This document shows, one piece after another, positions 17,896 through 25,212 of a stretch of 64,000 nucleotides of DNA. The notes beneath the pieces are model-generated. The model had not been told where the DNA came from and ran no database searches. It saw only the letters and a program-made list of their open reading frames with translations. This stretch comes from Streptomyces lichenis (GTDB lineage: Bacteria; Actinomycetota; Actinomycetes; Streptomycetales; Streptomycetaceae), in NCBI RefSeq assembly GCF_023218175.1, contig NZ_JALPTH010000003.1, forward strand, positions 186,001 through 250,000. The letters are read 5' to 3'. Each line of letters starts with the position of its first letter. The first letter of the stretch is position 1. The position numbers were made by a program, and so were the translations under genes.

Positions 17896-19218
17896 TCAGC
17901 GCGCCGCCGAGGCGAAGGCGTCGTCCATTTTCTCCGCCGCGTCGGAGGTGGCGGCGGCCACGTCCTTACGGCCGCTGACGATCTCCTGGAGCATGGTCGG
18001 CAGCACCTGGGAGGCGTCGATCTGTCCCCAGGCGGGCGAGGCCGGGACGGGCTTGGTGCCGGCCGCCAGGGTGTCGGTGAACGGCTTGACATGGGGCTGG
18101 GCCCGGGCGATGTCGCCGCGCACATCCGCGTACGTGGGCAGGAAGCCCATCGCGTCGAACAGCGCCCGCTGGGTCTTCTTGCCGGCCAGCTCCTTCATCA
18201 GGTCCACCGCCAGGGTGCGGTGCCCACTGCTCTTCAGCACCCCCAGGTTGTTGCCGCCGGCGAAGGCCGGGGCCACCGAGCCCTTCGCCACCCCGGGCAG
18301 CGGCACCACCGCGTACTTCCCCTTCGCCGCGCCGGCCTCCACGGCCGCGTGGCTGAAGTCGCCGCCGATCGCCATCGCGGCCTTGCCCGAGGCGAAGGCG
18401 GTGACGGTGGCGTTGCCGCCCATCGAGGCGCAGGAGGCGGCCGGACAGTTCTCGGGGCCGAACAGCGAGGTGTACGCGGCGACGCCCCGGCGGGCGGCCG
18501 GACTGTCGATCGCGGCCCGGTAGCCGCCGGACCCGCCCTCCCGGGTGGCCAGGTCGCCGCCGTGCGCCCAGACGAAGGGCAGCGCCCCGTAGGTGTAGGC
18601 GCCGCCGACGGCTATCCCGTAGAGCTCGGGGCGGGCCTTGCGGATCTTCCGGGCGGTGGCGGCGAGTTCGTCCTGCGAGCGGGGCACCGCCAGGCCCAGC
18701 TCCTTGAAGACGTCGGTGCGGTAGTACAGCGCCCGCACCCCGACCAGCAGCGGGGCCCCGTACACCTTGCCGTCCACGGTCGCCCCGGCGCGGGCGGTGG
18801 GGTCGGTGTCCTTGGCCTCCGCCCAGGCGCCGAACTCGGCGGTGACATCGGCCAGTCCGCCGTCCCGGACATAGCCGGCGGTGTCGGTGTTGCCGTACTC
18901 GATGAGGTCCGGGGCGCTCGACGGGTCGTTGAAGGCCGCCTTGACCCGCTCGGCGCGGCTCTCCACCGGGATGTACTCGACCTCGACGTCTGTTCCCTCG
19001 TGCCGGGCCTCGAAGGCGGAGACGGCGGCGTCCACCACCTTCTTCTTGGGCTCGTTGCCCACCTCCTGGAAGAGCCAGACCCGCAGGGTCCCGGTTCTCT
19101 CGTCGCCCCCGGCCCCGCCGCCGGAGGTGGATGGGGCGCACCCGGCGGCGGTCAGCAGCAGGGCCCCGGCGAGGGCGGAAGCGGCGGCGGTACGGACCCG
19201 GCGGGCGGACGGCTTCAT
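17896..19218 (-). CDS. Sugar-binding lipoprotein of ABC transporter
   Basis: A 440-residue family 1 extracellular solute-binding protein. It has a lipoprotein signal peptide with lipobox LTAAGC near residue 27, so it is anchored outside the membrane. The mature part starts with a Gly/Ser linker and the fold signature TLRVWLFQEVGNEP. The later GKAAMAIGGDFSH and FLPTYADVRGD segments are typical of CUT1 sugar binders. The start is the ATG at 19218 with GGAGGGG upstream. First gene of the operon ending in the GH20 enzyme; the ligand is probably a GlcNAc oligosaccharide, inferred from that context. Confidence 0.94.
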   Translation of the reverse strand: MKPSARRVRTAAASALAGALLLTAAGCAPSTSGGGAGGDERTGTLRVWLFQEVGNEPKKKVVDAAVSAFEARHEGTDVEVEYIPVESRAERVKAAFNDPSSAPDLIEYGNTDTAGYVRDGGLADVTAEFGAWAEAKDTDPTARAGATVDGKVYGAPLLVGVRALYYRTDVFKELGLAVPRSQDELAATARKIRKARPELYGIAVGGAYTYGALPFVWAHGGDLATREGGSGGYRAAIDSPAARRGVAAYTSLFGPENCPAASCASMGGNATVTAFASGKAAMAIGGDFSHAAVEAGAAKGKYAVVPLPGVAKGSVAPAFAGGNNLGVLKSSGHRTLAVDLMKELAGKKTQRALFDAMGFLPTYADVRGDIARAQPHVKPFTDTLAAGTKPVPASPAWGQIDASQVLPTMLQEIVSGRKDVAAATSDAAEKMDDAFASAAR

Positions 19219-19231
19219 GGGAGGTCCCCTC

Positions 19232-19265
19232 CGAAAGCGTTGCAGCATACGCAATGGACGTTTCG
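19232..19265. promoter_or_regulatory. Candidate operator upstream of the sugar importer operon
   Basis: Nested imperfect inverted repeats lie 14-47 bp upstream of the binding-protein ATG: inner TTGC-N7-GCAA (19240-19254) and outer CGAAAGCG with CGTTTCG (19232-19239, 19259-19265). The position fits a LacI- or ROK-type repressor site. No regulator gene is adjacent. Confidence 0.4.
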
Positions 19266-19397
19266 CTATGTGCTTCGCAGGAGAGTAGAGCGCCGGAGTG
19301 AGGGCCACAAGAGGTCTCGACCACTTCGCGATCACGGTCCCGGCCACGTCGCGGTCACGACGGCCTCCCGGAGCCTCCGAAGCGTCCGGGAACGACG

Positions 19398-19464
19398 AAG
19401 GCCCCCGGTGGCGGCACCGGTACGAGTGGTCGATCTCGTACCGGTGTCGCACACCCGGGGGCCT
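19398..19464 (-). terminator. Long hairpin terminator of the DUF3039 gene
   Basis: The arms 19398-19426 and 19435-19464 form an almost continuous stem of about 28 bp with one wobble and a small bulge, around an 8-nt loop. It lies about 50 bp past the stop of the minus-strand gene. Confidence 0.75.
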
Positions 19465-19516
19465 CGCGAGGCGTCGGGGAGGCGCGGAGGCTCCGAGGAG
19501 GAGCGGAGCGCGGCGC

Positions 19517-19810
19517 CTACTTCTTGTCCTTGCCGCCCTTGCCCTTGTCCTTGTCGCCGCCGGCGCCCATGGACTCGTAGATCTCCTTGCACATCGGACA
19601 GACCGGGTACTTCTTGGGGTCCCGCCCCGGCACCCAGACCTTGCCGCACAGCGCGACCACGGGAGTGCCGTCGAGGGCGCTCGCCATGATCTTGTCCTTC
19701 TGGACGTAATGGGCGTAGCGCTCGTGGTCGCCGTCGCCGTGCGACGTCTGCGGCGTCGGCTCTACGAGGGTCCCCGTACCTGCCCCGCGCTCGGGCTCAA
19801 GAGTGCTCAT
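19517..19810 (-). CDS. DUF3039 family small protein
   Basis: A 97-residue protein typical of actinobacterial DUF3039. The core is GDHERYAHYVQKDKIMASAL, then PVVALCGKVWVPGRDPKKYP and VCPMCKEIYESM. The conserved CGK and CPMC cysteines suggest a single metal site. The C-terminus is a Lys/Gly/Asp-rich tail (GGDKDKGKGGKDKK). Function unknown. The ATG at 19810 gives the usual length; upstream ATGs in the frame lie in the divergent promoter region. Confidence 0.9.
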   Translation of the reverse strand: MSTLEPERGAGTGTLVEPTPQTSHGDGDHERYAHYVQKDKIMASALDGTPVVALCGKVWVPGRDPKKYPVCPMCKEIYESMGAGGDKDKGKGGKDKK

Positions 19811-20047
19811 GGGCTCCAAGGGTACCCACGTCGGCGACGGGCCGGGAGCGCGGTCGCACGTCCGTGCGGCGGACCGCGAACCGCCCGTACCCGCCCTTCC
19901 CGCCCACCGCCCGGCTGTGAACCCCATCACGCCACCTCCGCCCCCGGGGCCCCTTCCGCGCCGGCCGTCCAGCCGCCCGCGACCGCCGGGCCGGTGGCCG
20001 AAAACCCACGGCCGGAAGCCGGTGGATCACCCGGCTGACGCGACAGC

Positions 20048-20755
20048 TCAGTTCAGCGAGGGGTCATCCGGATAGGTGGCGATCATCGCCAACTCGCTGC
20101 GCTGCCGCCGCAGCACATCCCGCCACAGCGTCTCGGGGCGCGGCGAGGAGACGTCACCGGGCTCGGAGTCCACCACGAACCAGGCGCCCTCGGCCAGCTC
20201 GTCCTCCAGCTGGCCGGGCCCCCACCCCGCGTACCCGGCGAAGATCCGCAGCGAGCCCAGCTCGGCCGCCAGCAGCTCGGGCGGCGCCTCCAGGTCGACC
20301 AGGCCGATCGCCCCGTACACCCGGCGCCAGCCGAGCAGCCCCTCCGGCTCGTCCGACTCGTCCGGCTCCCCGGCATCCGCCGTCCGCGATCGCGAACCAT
20401 CCGGGCCGCCGCCGGGGGATCCGTCCACGCGGTGGCCGCCGGTCCCGTCCGGGCCGGGGGCGCCGGGCGGTCCGTCCAGGCCACCGGGGCCGTCACCGGG
20501 GACGACGGCCAAGCCGAGCGCCGCGTCCAGGGACACCGGGCCGCCCTGGAAGACCACCCCGGGCTCACCGGCCAGCGGCGCCCAGGGCTCCAGGATGTCG
20601 CCGACGTCCACCGGGGTGGGCCGGTTGAGGACCACGCCGAGGGTTCCCTCGTCGTCGTGGTCGAGCAGCAGCACCACCGCGCGGTCGAAGTTGGGATCGG
20701 CCAGCGCGGGGGTGGCGACCAGCAGCCGCCCGGTGAGCGAGGACACCTCGGTCAT
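20048..20755 (-). CDS. YqgE/AlgH (UPF0301) family protein with internal insertion
   Basis: A 235-residue UPF0301 protein. The conserved N-terminal core is LTGRLLVATPALADPNFDRA and VVLNRPTPVDVGDILEPW. The C-terminal core is GAIGLVDLEAPPELLAA and IFAGYAGWGPGQLEDEL. Between them, after LGLAVVPGD, lies a Gly/Pro/Asp-rich segment of about 50 residues (GPGGLDGPPGAPGPDG onward) before GLLGWRRVYG. Related proteins as I know them have only a short loop there, at about 185-190 residues in total. The biochemical role of the family is not established. An ATG at 20764 in frame is an alternative start. Confidence 0.9.
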   Translation of the reverse strand: MTEVSSLTGRLLVATPALADPNFDRAVVLLLDHDDEGTLGVVLNRPTPVDVGDILEPWAPLAGEPGVVFQGGPVSLDAALGLAVVPGDGPGGLDGPPGAPGPDGTGGHRVDGSPGGGPDGSRSRTADAGEPDESDEPEGLLGWRRVYGAIGLVDLEAPPELLAAELGSLRIFAGYAGWGPGQLEDELAEGAWFVVDSEPGDVSSPRPETLWRDVLRRQRSELAMIATYPDDPSLN

Positions 20756-20803
20756 GCCTGACATCATCCCGCATCCGGCCGCCCGATGGGGGCCGACGGC
20801 GAA

Positions 20804-20940
20804 GCGGATGCCGGGAAGGACCGGGAGCGGGCACCCGGAGCGGCGGGGAGCGGATGTCCGAGCGGCAGGGAGCGGATCACCCGGAAGGTCCCGGAGCGAA
20901 TGCCCGGAAGGTCCGGGAACCGGCGCCCGGGAGGTCCGGC
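20804..20940. repeat. Degenerate short direct repeats upstream of murA
   Basis: The intergenic region between yqgE and murA contains imperfect repeats built from GGGAGCGGAT, CCCGGAAGGTCC and GAGCGAATGCCC, spaced 20-30 bp apart. They sit in the shared upstream region of two divergent genes and could be regulatory or slippage products. Confidence 0.45.
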
Positions 20941-21153
20941 CGGGGGCGCTGCCGCCGGTCCGGCTGGCCGAAAGCGGACGGTAACCCTCCGCGAGAGGTT
21001 CGGAACACACGGTGTTGTGCCGAATTCATTACATCTGGCAGGCGTCCGCGGGCTACCGGAACGGGTGGTGCACCCCCTTACCCTTTTCCCTGGCCCCCTG
21101 CCCGACCTCCTCCCTGGCTCCGCCGGGGGGACCCCCATCGGAACGCGAGATTC

Positions 21154-22494
21154 ATGACCGGCACTGACGATGTCCTGCTTGTCCACGGCGGCACCCCGCT
21201 GGAGGGCGAGATCCGCGTCCGCGGCGCGAAGAACCTCGTGCCCAAGGCGATGGTCGCCGCCCTGCTCGGCAGCTCGCCGAGCCGGCTGCGCAACGTCCCC
21301 GACATCCGGGACGTCCGCGTGGTGCGCGGGCTGCTCCAGCTGCACGGGGTGACGGTGCGCCCGGGCGACGAGCCGGGTGAGCTGGTGCTCGACCCGACGC
21401 ACGTCGAGTCGGCCAACGTCGCCGACATCGACGCGCACGCGGGCTCCTCGCGCATCCCGATCCTGTTCTGCGGCCCGCTGCTGCACCGTCTGGGGCACGC
21501 CTTCATCCCCGGCCTCGGCGGCTGCGACATCGGCGGCCGGCCGATCGACTTCCACTTCGACGTGCTGCGCCAGTTCGGCGCGGTCATCGAGAAGCGGGAC
21601 GACGGCCAGTACCTGGAGGCCCCGCAGCGGCTGCGCGGCACCAAGATCCGGCTGCCGTACCCGTCGGTCGGCTCCACCGAGCAGGTGCTGCTGACGGCCG
21701 TGCTGGCGGAGGGTGTGACCGAGCTCTCCAACGCGGCCGTGGAGCCGGAGATCGAGGACCTCATCTGCGTACTGCAGAAGATGGGCGCCATCATCTCCAT
21801 GGACACCGACCGCACCATCCGGATCACCGGTGTGGACAAGCTCGGCGGCTACACCCACCGGGCCCTCCCGGACCGCCTGGAGGCGGCCTCCTGGGCGTCG
21901 GCGGCGCTGGCGACCGAGGGCGACATCTACGTCCGCGGGGCGCACCAGCGGTCGATGATGACCTTCCTCAACACCTACCGGAAGGTCGGCGGCGCCTTCG
22001 AGATCGACGACGAGGGCATCCGCTTCTGGCACCCGGGCGGCCAGCTGAAGTCGATCGCGCTGGAGACGGACGTGCACCCCGGCTTCCAGACCGACTGGCA
22101 GCAGCCGCTGGTGGTGGCGCTGACCCAGGCCACCGGGCTGTCCATCGTGCACGAGACGGTGTACGAGTCGCGGCTCGGCTTCACCTCGGCGCTCAACCAG
22201 ATGGGCGCGCACATCCAGCTGTACCGGGAGTGCCTGGGCGGCTCGGACTGCCGCTTCGGCCAGCGCAACTTCCTGCACTCGGCGGTCGTCTCCGGCCCGA
22301 CCAAGCTGCAGGGCGCCGACCTGGTCATTCCCGACCTGCGGGGCGGCTTCTCCTACCTGATCGCCGCGCTGGCGGCGCAGGGCACCTCGCGGGTGCACGG
22401 CATCGAGCTGATCAACCGCGGCTACGAGAACTTCATGGACAAGCTCAAGGAGCTGGGCGCCAAGGTCGAGCTGCCGGGCAGCGCGGCGGTCTGA
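21154..22494 (+). CDS. murA: UDP-N-acetylglucosamine 1-carboxyvinyltransferase
   Basis: A 446-residue enzyme of the first committed step of peptidoglycan synthesis: enolpyruvyl transfer from PEP to UDP-GlcNAc, in the cytoplasm. The EPSP-synthase/MurA fold starts at GGTPLEGEIRVRGAKNLVPKAM (Lys-Asn pair). The loop GLGGCDIGGRPIDFHFD carries Cys124 at the position targeted by fosfomycin, where mycobacterial MurA has Asp. The start is the ATG at 21154; in-frame codons upstream lie in repeated non-coding sequence. The C-terminus ends in a conserved helical segment. Streptomyces often has two murA genes; which one this is cannot be told here. Confidence 0.95.
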   Translation: MTGTDDVLLVHGGTPLEGEIRVRGAKNLVPKAMVAALLGSSPSRLRNVPDIRDVRVVRGLLQLHGVTVRPGDEPGELVLDPTHVESANVADIDAHAGSSRIPILFCGPLLHRLGHAFIPGLGGCDIGGRPIDFHFDVLRQFGAVIEKRDDGQYLEAPQRLRGTKIRLPYPSVGSTEQVLLTAVLAEGVTELSNAAVEPEIEDLICVLQKMGAIISMDTDRTIRITGVDKLGGYTHRALPDRLEAASWASAALATEGDIYVRGAHQRSMMTFLNTYRKVGGAFEIDDEGIRFWHPGGQLKSIALETDVHPGFQTDWQQPLVVALTQATGLSIVHETVYESRLGFTSALNQMGAHIQLYRECLGGSDCRFGQRNFLHSAVVSGPTKLQGADLVIPDLRGGFSYLIAALAAQGTSRVHGIELINRGYENFMDKLKELGAKVELPGSAAV

Positions 22495-22610
22495 CCGGCC
22501 CGCACGCCCGGTGCACCGCGGCCCCCGCGCGCCCTTCCCGGCGTACGGGGGCCGCGGTGCGTCCCGGGGGCGGCCAGGGAGGCCCGGGGAGGGCCTGTGG
22601 ACGTACGCGA

Positions 22611-22646
22611 AAGGGCGGCCACCCCCCATCGGGGGCGGCCGCCCTT
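22611..22646. terminator. Bidirectional terminator between murA and the HU gene
   Basis: A long GC-rich hairpin (outer arms AAGGGCGGCC 22611-22620 and GGCCGCCCTT 22637-22646, with an inner CCCCC/GGGGG stem) lies between two convergent genes. Confidence 0.8.
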
Positions 22647-22717
22647 CTGCGTACGCTCAGCCGAGCCCGCTCGGCCGGTGCGGTGGCCGGACGGTGCCGG
22701 TCATCGCTCCGGGCGGC

Positions 22718-22999
22718 TCACTTGCCCTTGGCGGCTTCCTTGAGCTTGGAGCCCGCGGAGACCTTGACGCTGTAGCCGGCGGGGATGTTGATCGGCTCGC
22801 CGGTCTGCGGGTTGCGGGCGGTACGAGCGGCACGCGAGGTGCGCTCGAAGGTCAGGAAGCCGGGGATGGTGACCTTCTCGTCACCCTTGGCGACGATCTC
22901 ACCCACGGTCTCGGCGAGAGCGGCCAGCACGGCGTCGGCGTCCTTGCGGGTCACCTCGGCACGGTCGGCCAGGGCGGCCACCAGCTCACTGCGGTTCAT
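22718..22999 (-). CDS. hupA: HU-family nucleoid DNA-binding protein
   Basis: A 93-residue HU protein: N-terminal helices (MNRSELVAALADRAEVTRKD), then the signature region GFLTFERTSRAARTARNPQTGEP with the DNA-contacting beta arms and the conserved Arg-Asn-Pro. It is the short form; the long Lys/Ala-rich tail of the other Streptomyces HU (HupS) is absent, so it corresponds to HupA. GGGAG lies upstream of ATG 22999. It binds and bends DNA without sequence specificity. Confidence 0.95.
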   Translation of the reverse strand: MNRSELVAALADRAEVTRKDADAVLAALAETVGEIVAKGDEKVTIPGFLTFERTSRAARTARNPQTGEPINIPAGYSVKVSAGSKLKEAAKGK

Positions 23000-23323
23000 G
23001 TTGTTACTCCCGTGTTCTTCTTGCTGTCAGGCGTGCCAGGCGGCGGAGCCGCACAGGGGGCACAGCAGAGCCGATGCTGCCAGGGCCCTTGGTCGGTTCT
23101 CGGACCCGGGTCTGCCGTCAGACCCTCGCCCAGATAGGCATCCTGCCCCCACCAGCGCCGGGAAAGCCAATCCGGCACCCCCCGGAGTCACACGAAAAGC
23201 GCCACCCGGAGGTGGTGGTGACGGTCCGTGGACCGCCCCGGGACTCCCCGGAGCGGCCCGCCCCCGCGCGTACGGAGTCCCCGCGGCGCGCGGGGACCCC
23301 CGTACGGGGGAGGCGGCCCGGGG
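23000..23323. other. Region between HU gene and malic enzyme gene
   Basis: About 320 bp without a convincing gene. It holds the HU promoter region near 23000-23130, for which I cannot name a -10/-35 pair, and the malic enzyme terminator at its right end. Confidence 0.4.
23277..23310 (-). terminator. Terminator of the malic enzyme gene
   Basis: Two hairpins lie next to each other: GTCCCCGCG/CGCGGGGAC (23277-23297) and the perfect palindrome CCCCCGTACGGGGG (23297-23310), beginning 14 bp past the stop codon. Confidence 0.65.
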
Positions 23324-24751
23324 TCAGGAGGCGGCCGGGGCCGTCACCCCCGCGGCCTTGGCGGCCTCGCGGACCGCGCCCGCGACCGCGCCGGCGACCT
23401 TGTCGTTGAAGACCGAGGGGATGATGTAGTTCGGGTTCAGCTCGTCCTCGGTGACCACGTCCGCCAGGGCGGTGGCGGCGGCGAGCATCATCTCGGTGTT
23501 GACGGTCCGGGACTGGGCGTCCAGCAGGCCGCGGAAGACACCCGGGAAGACCAGCACGTTGTTGATCTGGTTGGGGAAGTCGGAGCGGCCGGTGGCCACC
23601 ACCGCGGCGGTCTGGCGGGCGACGGCCGGCTCCACCTCGGGGTCCGGGTTCGCGAGTGCGAACACGATGGCGCCCTCGGCCATGGCCGCCACGTCGTTCC
23701 CGTCGAGCACGTTGGGGGCCGAGACGCCGATGAAGACGTCCGCGTCCACCACGGCCTCCTTGAGGGTGCCGGTGACGCCCTCGGGGTTGGTGTTGTCGGC
23801 GATCCAGCGCAGCGGCGACTCGGGGTCGGCGTCCACCAGGTCCTCGCGGCCCGCGTGCACCACACCATGGATGTCGGCGACCACCGCGTGCTTGACGCCC
23901 GCGGCCAGCAGCAGCTTGAGGATGGCGGTACCGGCCGCGCCCGCGCCGGACATCACCACCCGGACGTCGCCGAACGCCTTGCCGACCACCCGCAGCGCGT
24001 TGGTGAGCGCGGCGAGCACCACGATGGCGGTGCCGTGCTGGTCGTCGTGGAAGACCGGGATGTCCAGGGCCTCGCGCAGCCGGGCCTCGATCTCGAAGCA
24101 GCGCGGCGCGGAGATGTCCTCCAGGTTGATGCCGGCGAAGCCGGGGGCGATCGCCTTGACGATCTCCACGATGGCGTCGGTGTCCTGGGTGTCCAGGCAG
24201 AGCGGCCAGGCGTCGATGCCGGCGAACCGCTTGAACAGGGCCGCCTTGCCCTCCATCACCGGCAGCGCGGCCTTGGGGCCGATGTTGCCCAGGCCCAGCA
24301 CCGCGGAGCCGTCGGTGACGACCGCGACGGAGTTGCGCTTGATGGTGAGGCGGCGGGCGTCCTCGGGGTTCTGGGCGATCGCCATGCAGACCCGGGCCAC
24401 GCCGGGGGTGTAGATCATCGAGAGGTCGTCGCGGTTGCGGATGGGGTGCTTGGACGCCATCTCGATCTTGCCGCCGAGGTGCATCAGGAACGTACGGTCG
24501 GAGACCTTGCCGAGGACGACGCCCTCGATGTCGCGGAGCTTGGCGACGATCTCGTCGGCGTGCGCGGTGGAGGAGGCGGCGATGGTGACGTCGATCCGCA
24601 GCTTCTCGTGGCCCGAGGCGGTCACGTCGAGGCCGGTGACCGAGCCGCCCGAGGACTCCACCACCGTGGTGAGCTGGGAGACCGCGGTTCCGCTCGCGGG
24701 CACCTCCAGCCGGACCGTCATCGAGTAGGAGACGCTGGGCGCCGTTGCCAT
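23324..24751 (-). CDS. NAD(P)-dependent malic enzyme with N-terminal ACT domain
   Basis: A 475-residue oxidative decarboxylase that converts malate to pyruvate, linking the TCA cycle with pyruvate and NAD(P)H supply. Residues ~1-90 resemble an ACT-type allosteric domain (YSMTVRLEVPASGTAVSQL). The catalytic part shows MIYTPGVARVCMAIA, the Lys region LGLGNIGPKAALPVMEGK, the metal site FHDDQHGTAIVVLAAL and the dinucleotide fold MSGAGAAGTAI. I chose the ATG at 24751; the longer upstream frame runs through regulatory DNA. Upstream lie a perfect 7-bp dyad and a candidate small RNA with a strong terminator, so expression is probably independent of helD. Confidence 0.93.
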   Translation of the reverse strand: MATAPSVSYSMTVRLEVPASGTAVSQLTTVVESSGGSVTGLDVTASGHEKLRIDVTIAASSTAHADEIVAKLRDIEGVVLGKVSDRTFLMHLGGKIEMASKHPIRNRDDLSMIYTPGVARVCMAIAQNPEDARRLTIKRNSVAVVTDGSAVLGLGNIGPKAALPVMEGKAALFKRFAGIDAWPLCLDTQDTDAIVEIVKAIAPGFAGINLEDISAPRCFEIEARLREALDIPVFHDDQHGTAIVVLAALTNALRVVGKAFGDVRVVMSGAGAAGTAILKLLLAAGVKHAVVADIHGVVHAGREDLVDADPESPLRWIADNTNPEGVTGTLKEAVVDADVFIGVSAPNVLDGNDVAAMAEGAIVFALANPDPEVEPAVARQTAAVVATGRSDFPNQINNVLVFPGVFRGLLDAQSRTVNTEMMLAAATALADVVTEDELNPNYIIPSVFNDKVAGAVAGAVREAAKAAGVTAPAAS

Positions 24752-24835
24752 GGCCGTGTTCCTCTGCTTTCCGCTTCGCTTCGTTGCCGCACCGCCCTGG
24801 CCGGTGGCCGGGCGGCGCCCTCCGATGGTCGCACC

Positions 24836-24854
24836 TACCTGCGAGTAGCAGGTA
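24836..24854. promoter_or_regulatory. Perfect dyad upstream of the malic enzyme gene
   Basis: TACCTGC-N5-GCAGGTA is a perfect 7-bp inverted repeat 85 bp upstream of the ATG. A second dyad, CGGAAA-N4-TTTCCG, lies about 20 bp further upstream. These look like protein-binding operators; the cognate regulator is unknown. Confidence 0.45.
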
Positions 24855-24962
24855 ATAACGGTCATTGAGGTTTCGGAAACTGTTTTCCGCTATGCGAGAG
24901 ACACTGTACGAGGCTCACGGTCCGGGCGGAACCCCCGCCCTCGGAGGACGCCCTGAGCCGCA

Positions 24963-25116
24963 AACGCCGGCGGGTCCGTGTCTTCGTCGGAAGACACGGA
25001 CCCGCCGGCGTTCTCAAGCGTGGAAGTGGCACCGGCCCGCCATGCTCGCCTCGCGGCAAGTGGTCGCTCTCAGCGACTAAGGTTGGGCCCGGGGGCTTGG
25101 ATCGGGCCGGTGCCAC
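24963..25116 (-). ncRNA. Candidate structured small RNA between helD and the malic enzyme gene
   Basis: Read on the minus strand, the predicted transcript begins GTGGCACCGGCCC (25116-25104), which pairs perfectly over 13 bp with GGGCCGGTGCCAC (25038-25026). The closed 65-nt region contains the hairpins GTCGCT-GAG-AGCGAC (25063-25077) and CTTGCC-GCGA-GGCGAG, the latter with a GNRA loop (25045-25060). Directly after the closing stem comes a perfect 23-bp stem with a 4-nt loop (24963-25012), an excellent terminator. A SigR-type promoter ends about 10 bp upstream. A nine-codon frame (25014-25043, ATG to TGA) is embedded, so an attenuator or leader-peptide element is the alternative. Confidence 0.6.
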
Positions 25117-25125
25117 ACCCAGGCT

Positions 25126-25152
25126 AACAAACCCTCCCCGAAGGTGATTCCC
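25126..25152 (-). promoter_or_regulatory. SigR-type promoter of the candidate small RNA
   Basis: On the minus strand GGGAAT (25152-25147) is followed after exactly 18 bp by GTT (25128-25126). This is a full match to the SigR (thiol-oxidative stress ECF sigma) pattern GGAAT-N18-GTT. The overlapping TAGCCT (25126-25121) could also act as a housekeeping -10, but no good -35 for it is seen. Confidence 0.6.
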
Positions 25153-25212
25153 GCACGCGGCAACCGATTTCCGCGATGCCCCCGAGCGGCCCCATCACCC
25201 GGGCCCCGCCTC

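Noticed and set aside
25014..25043. Nine-codon frame ATG..TGA inside the candidate small RNA
   Set aside because: Too short to call a gene and lies within the pairing regions; kept only as a possible leader peptide in the finding.
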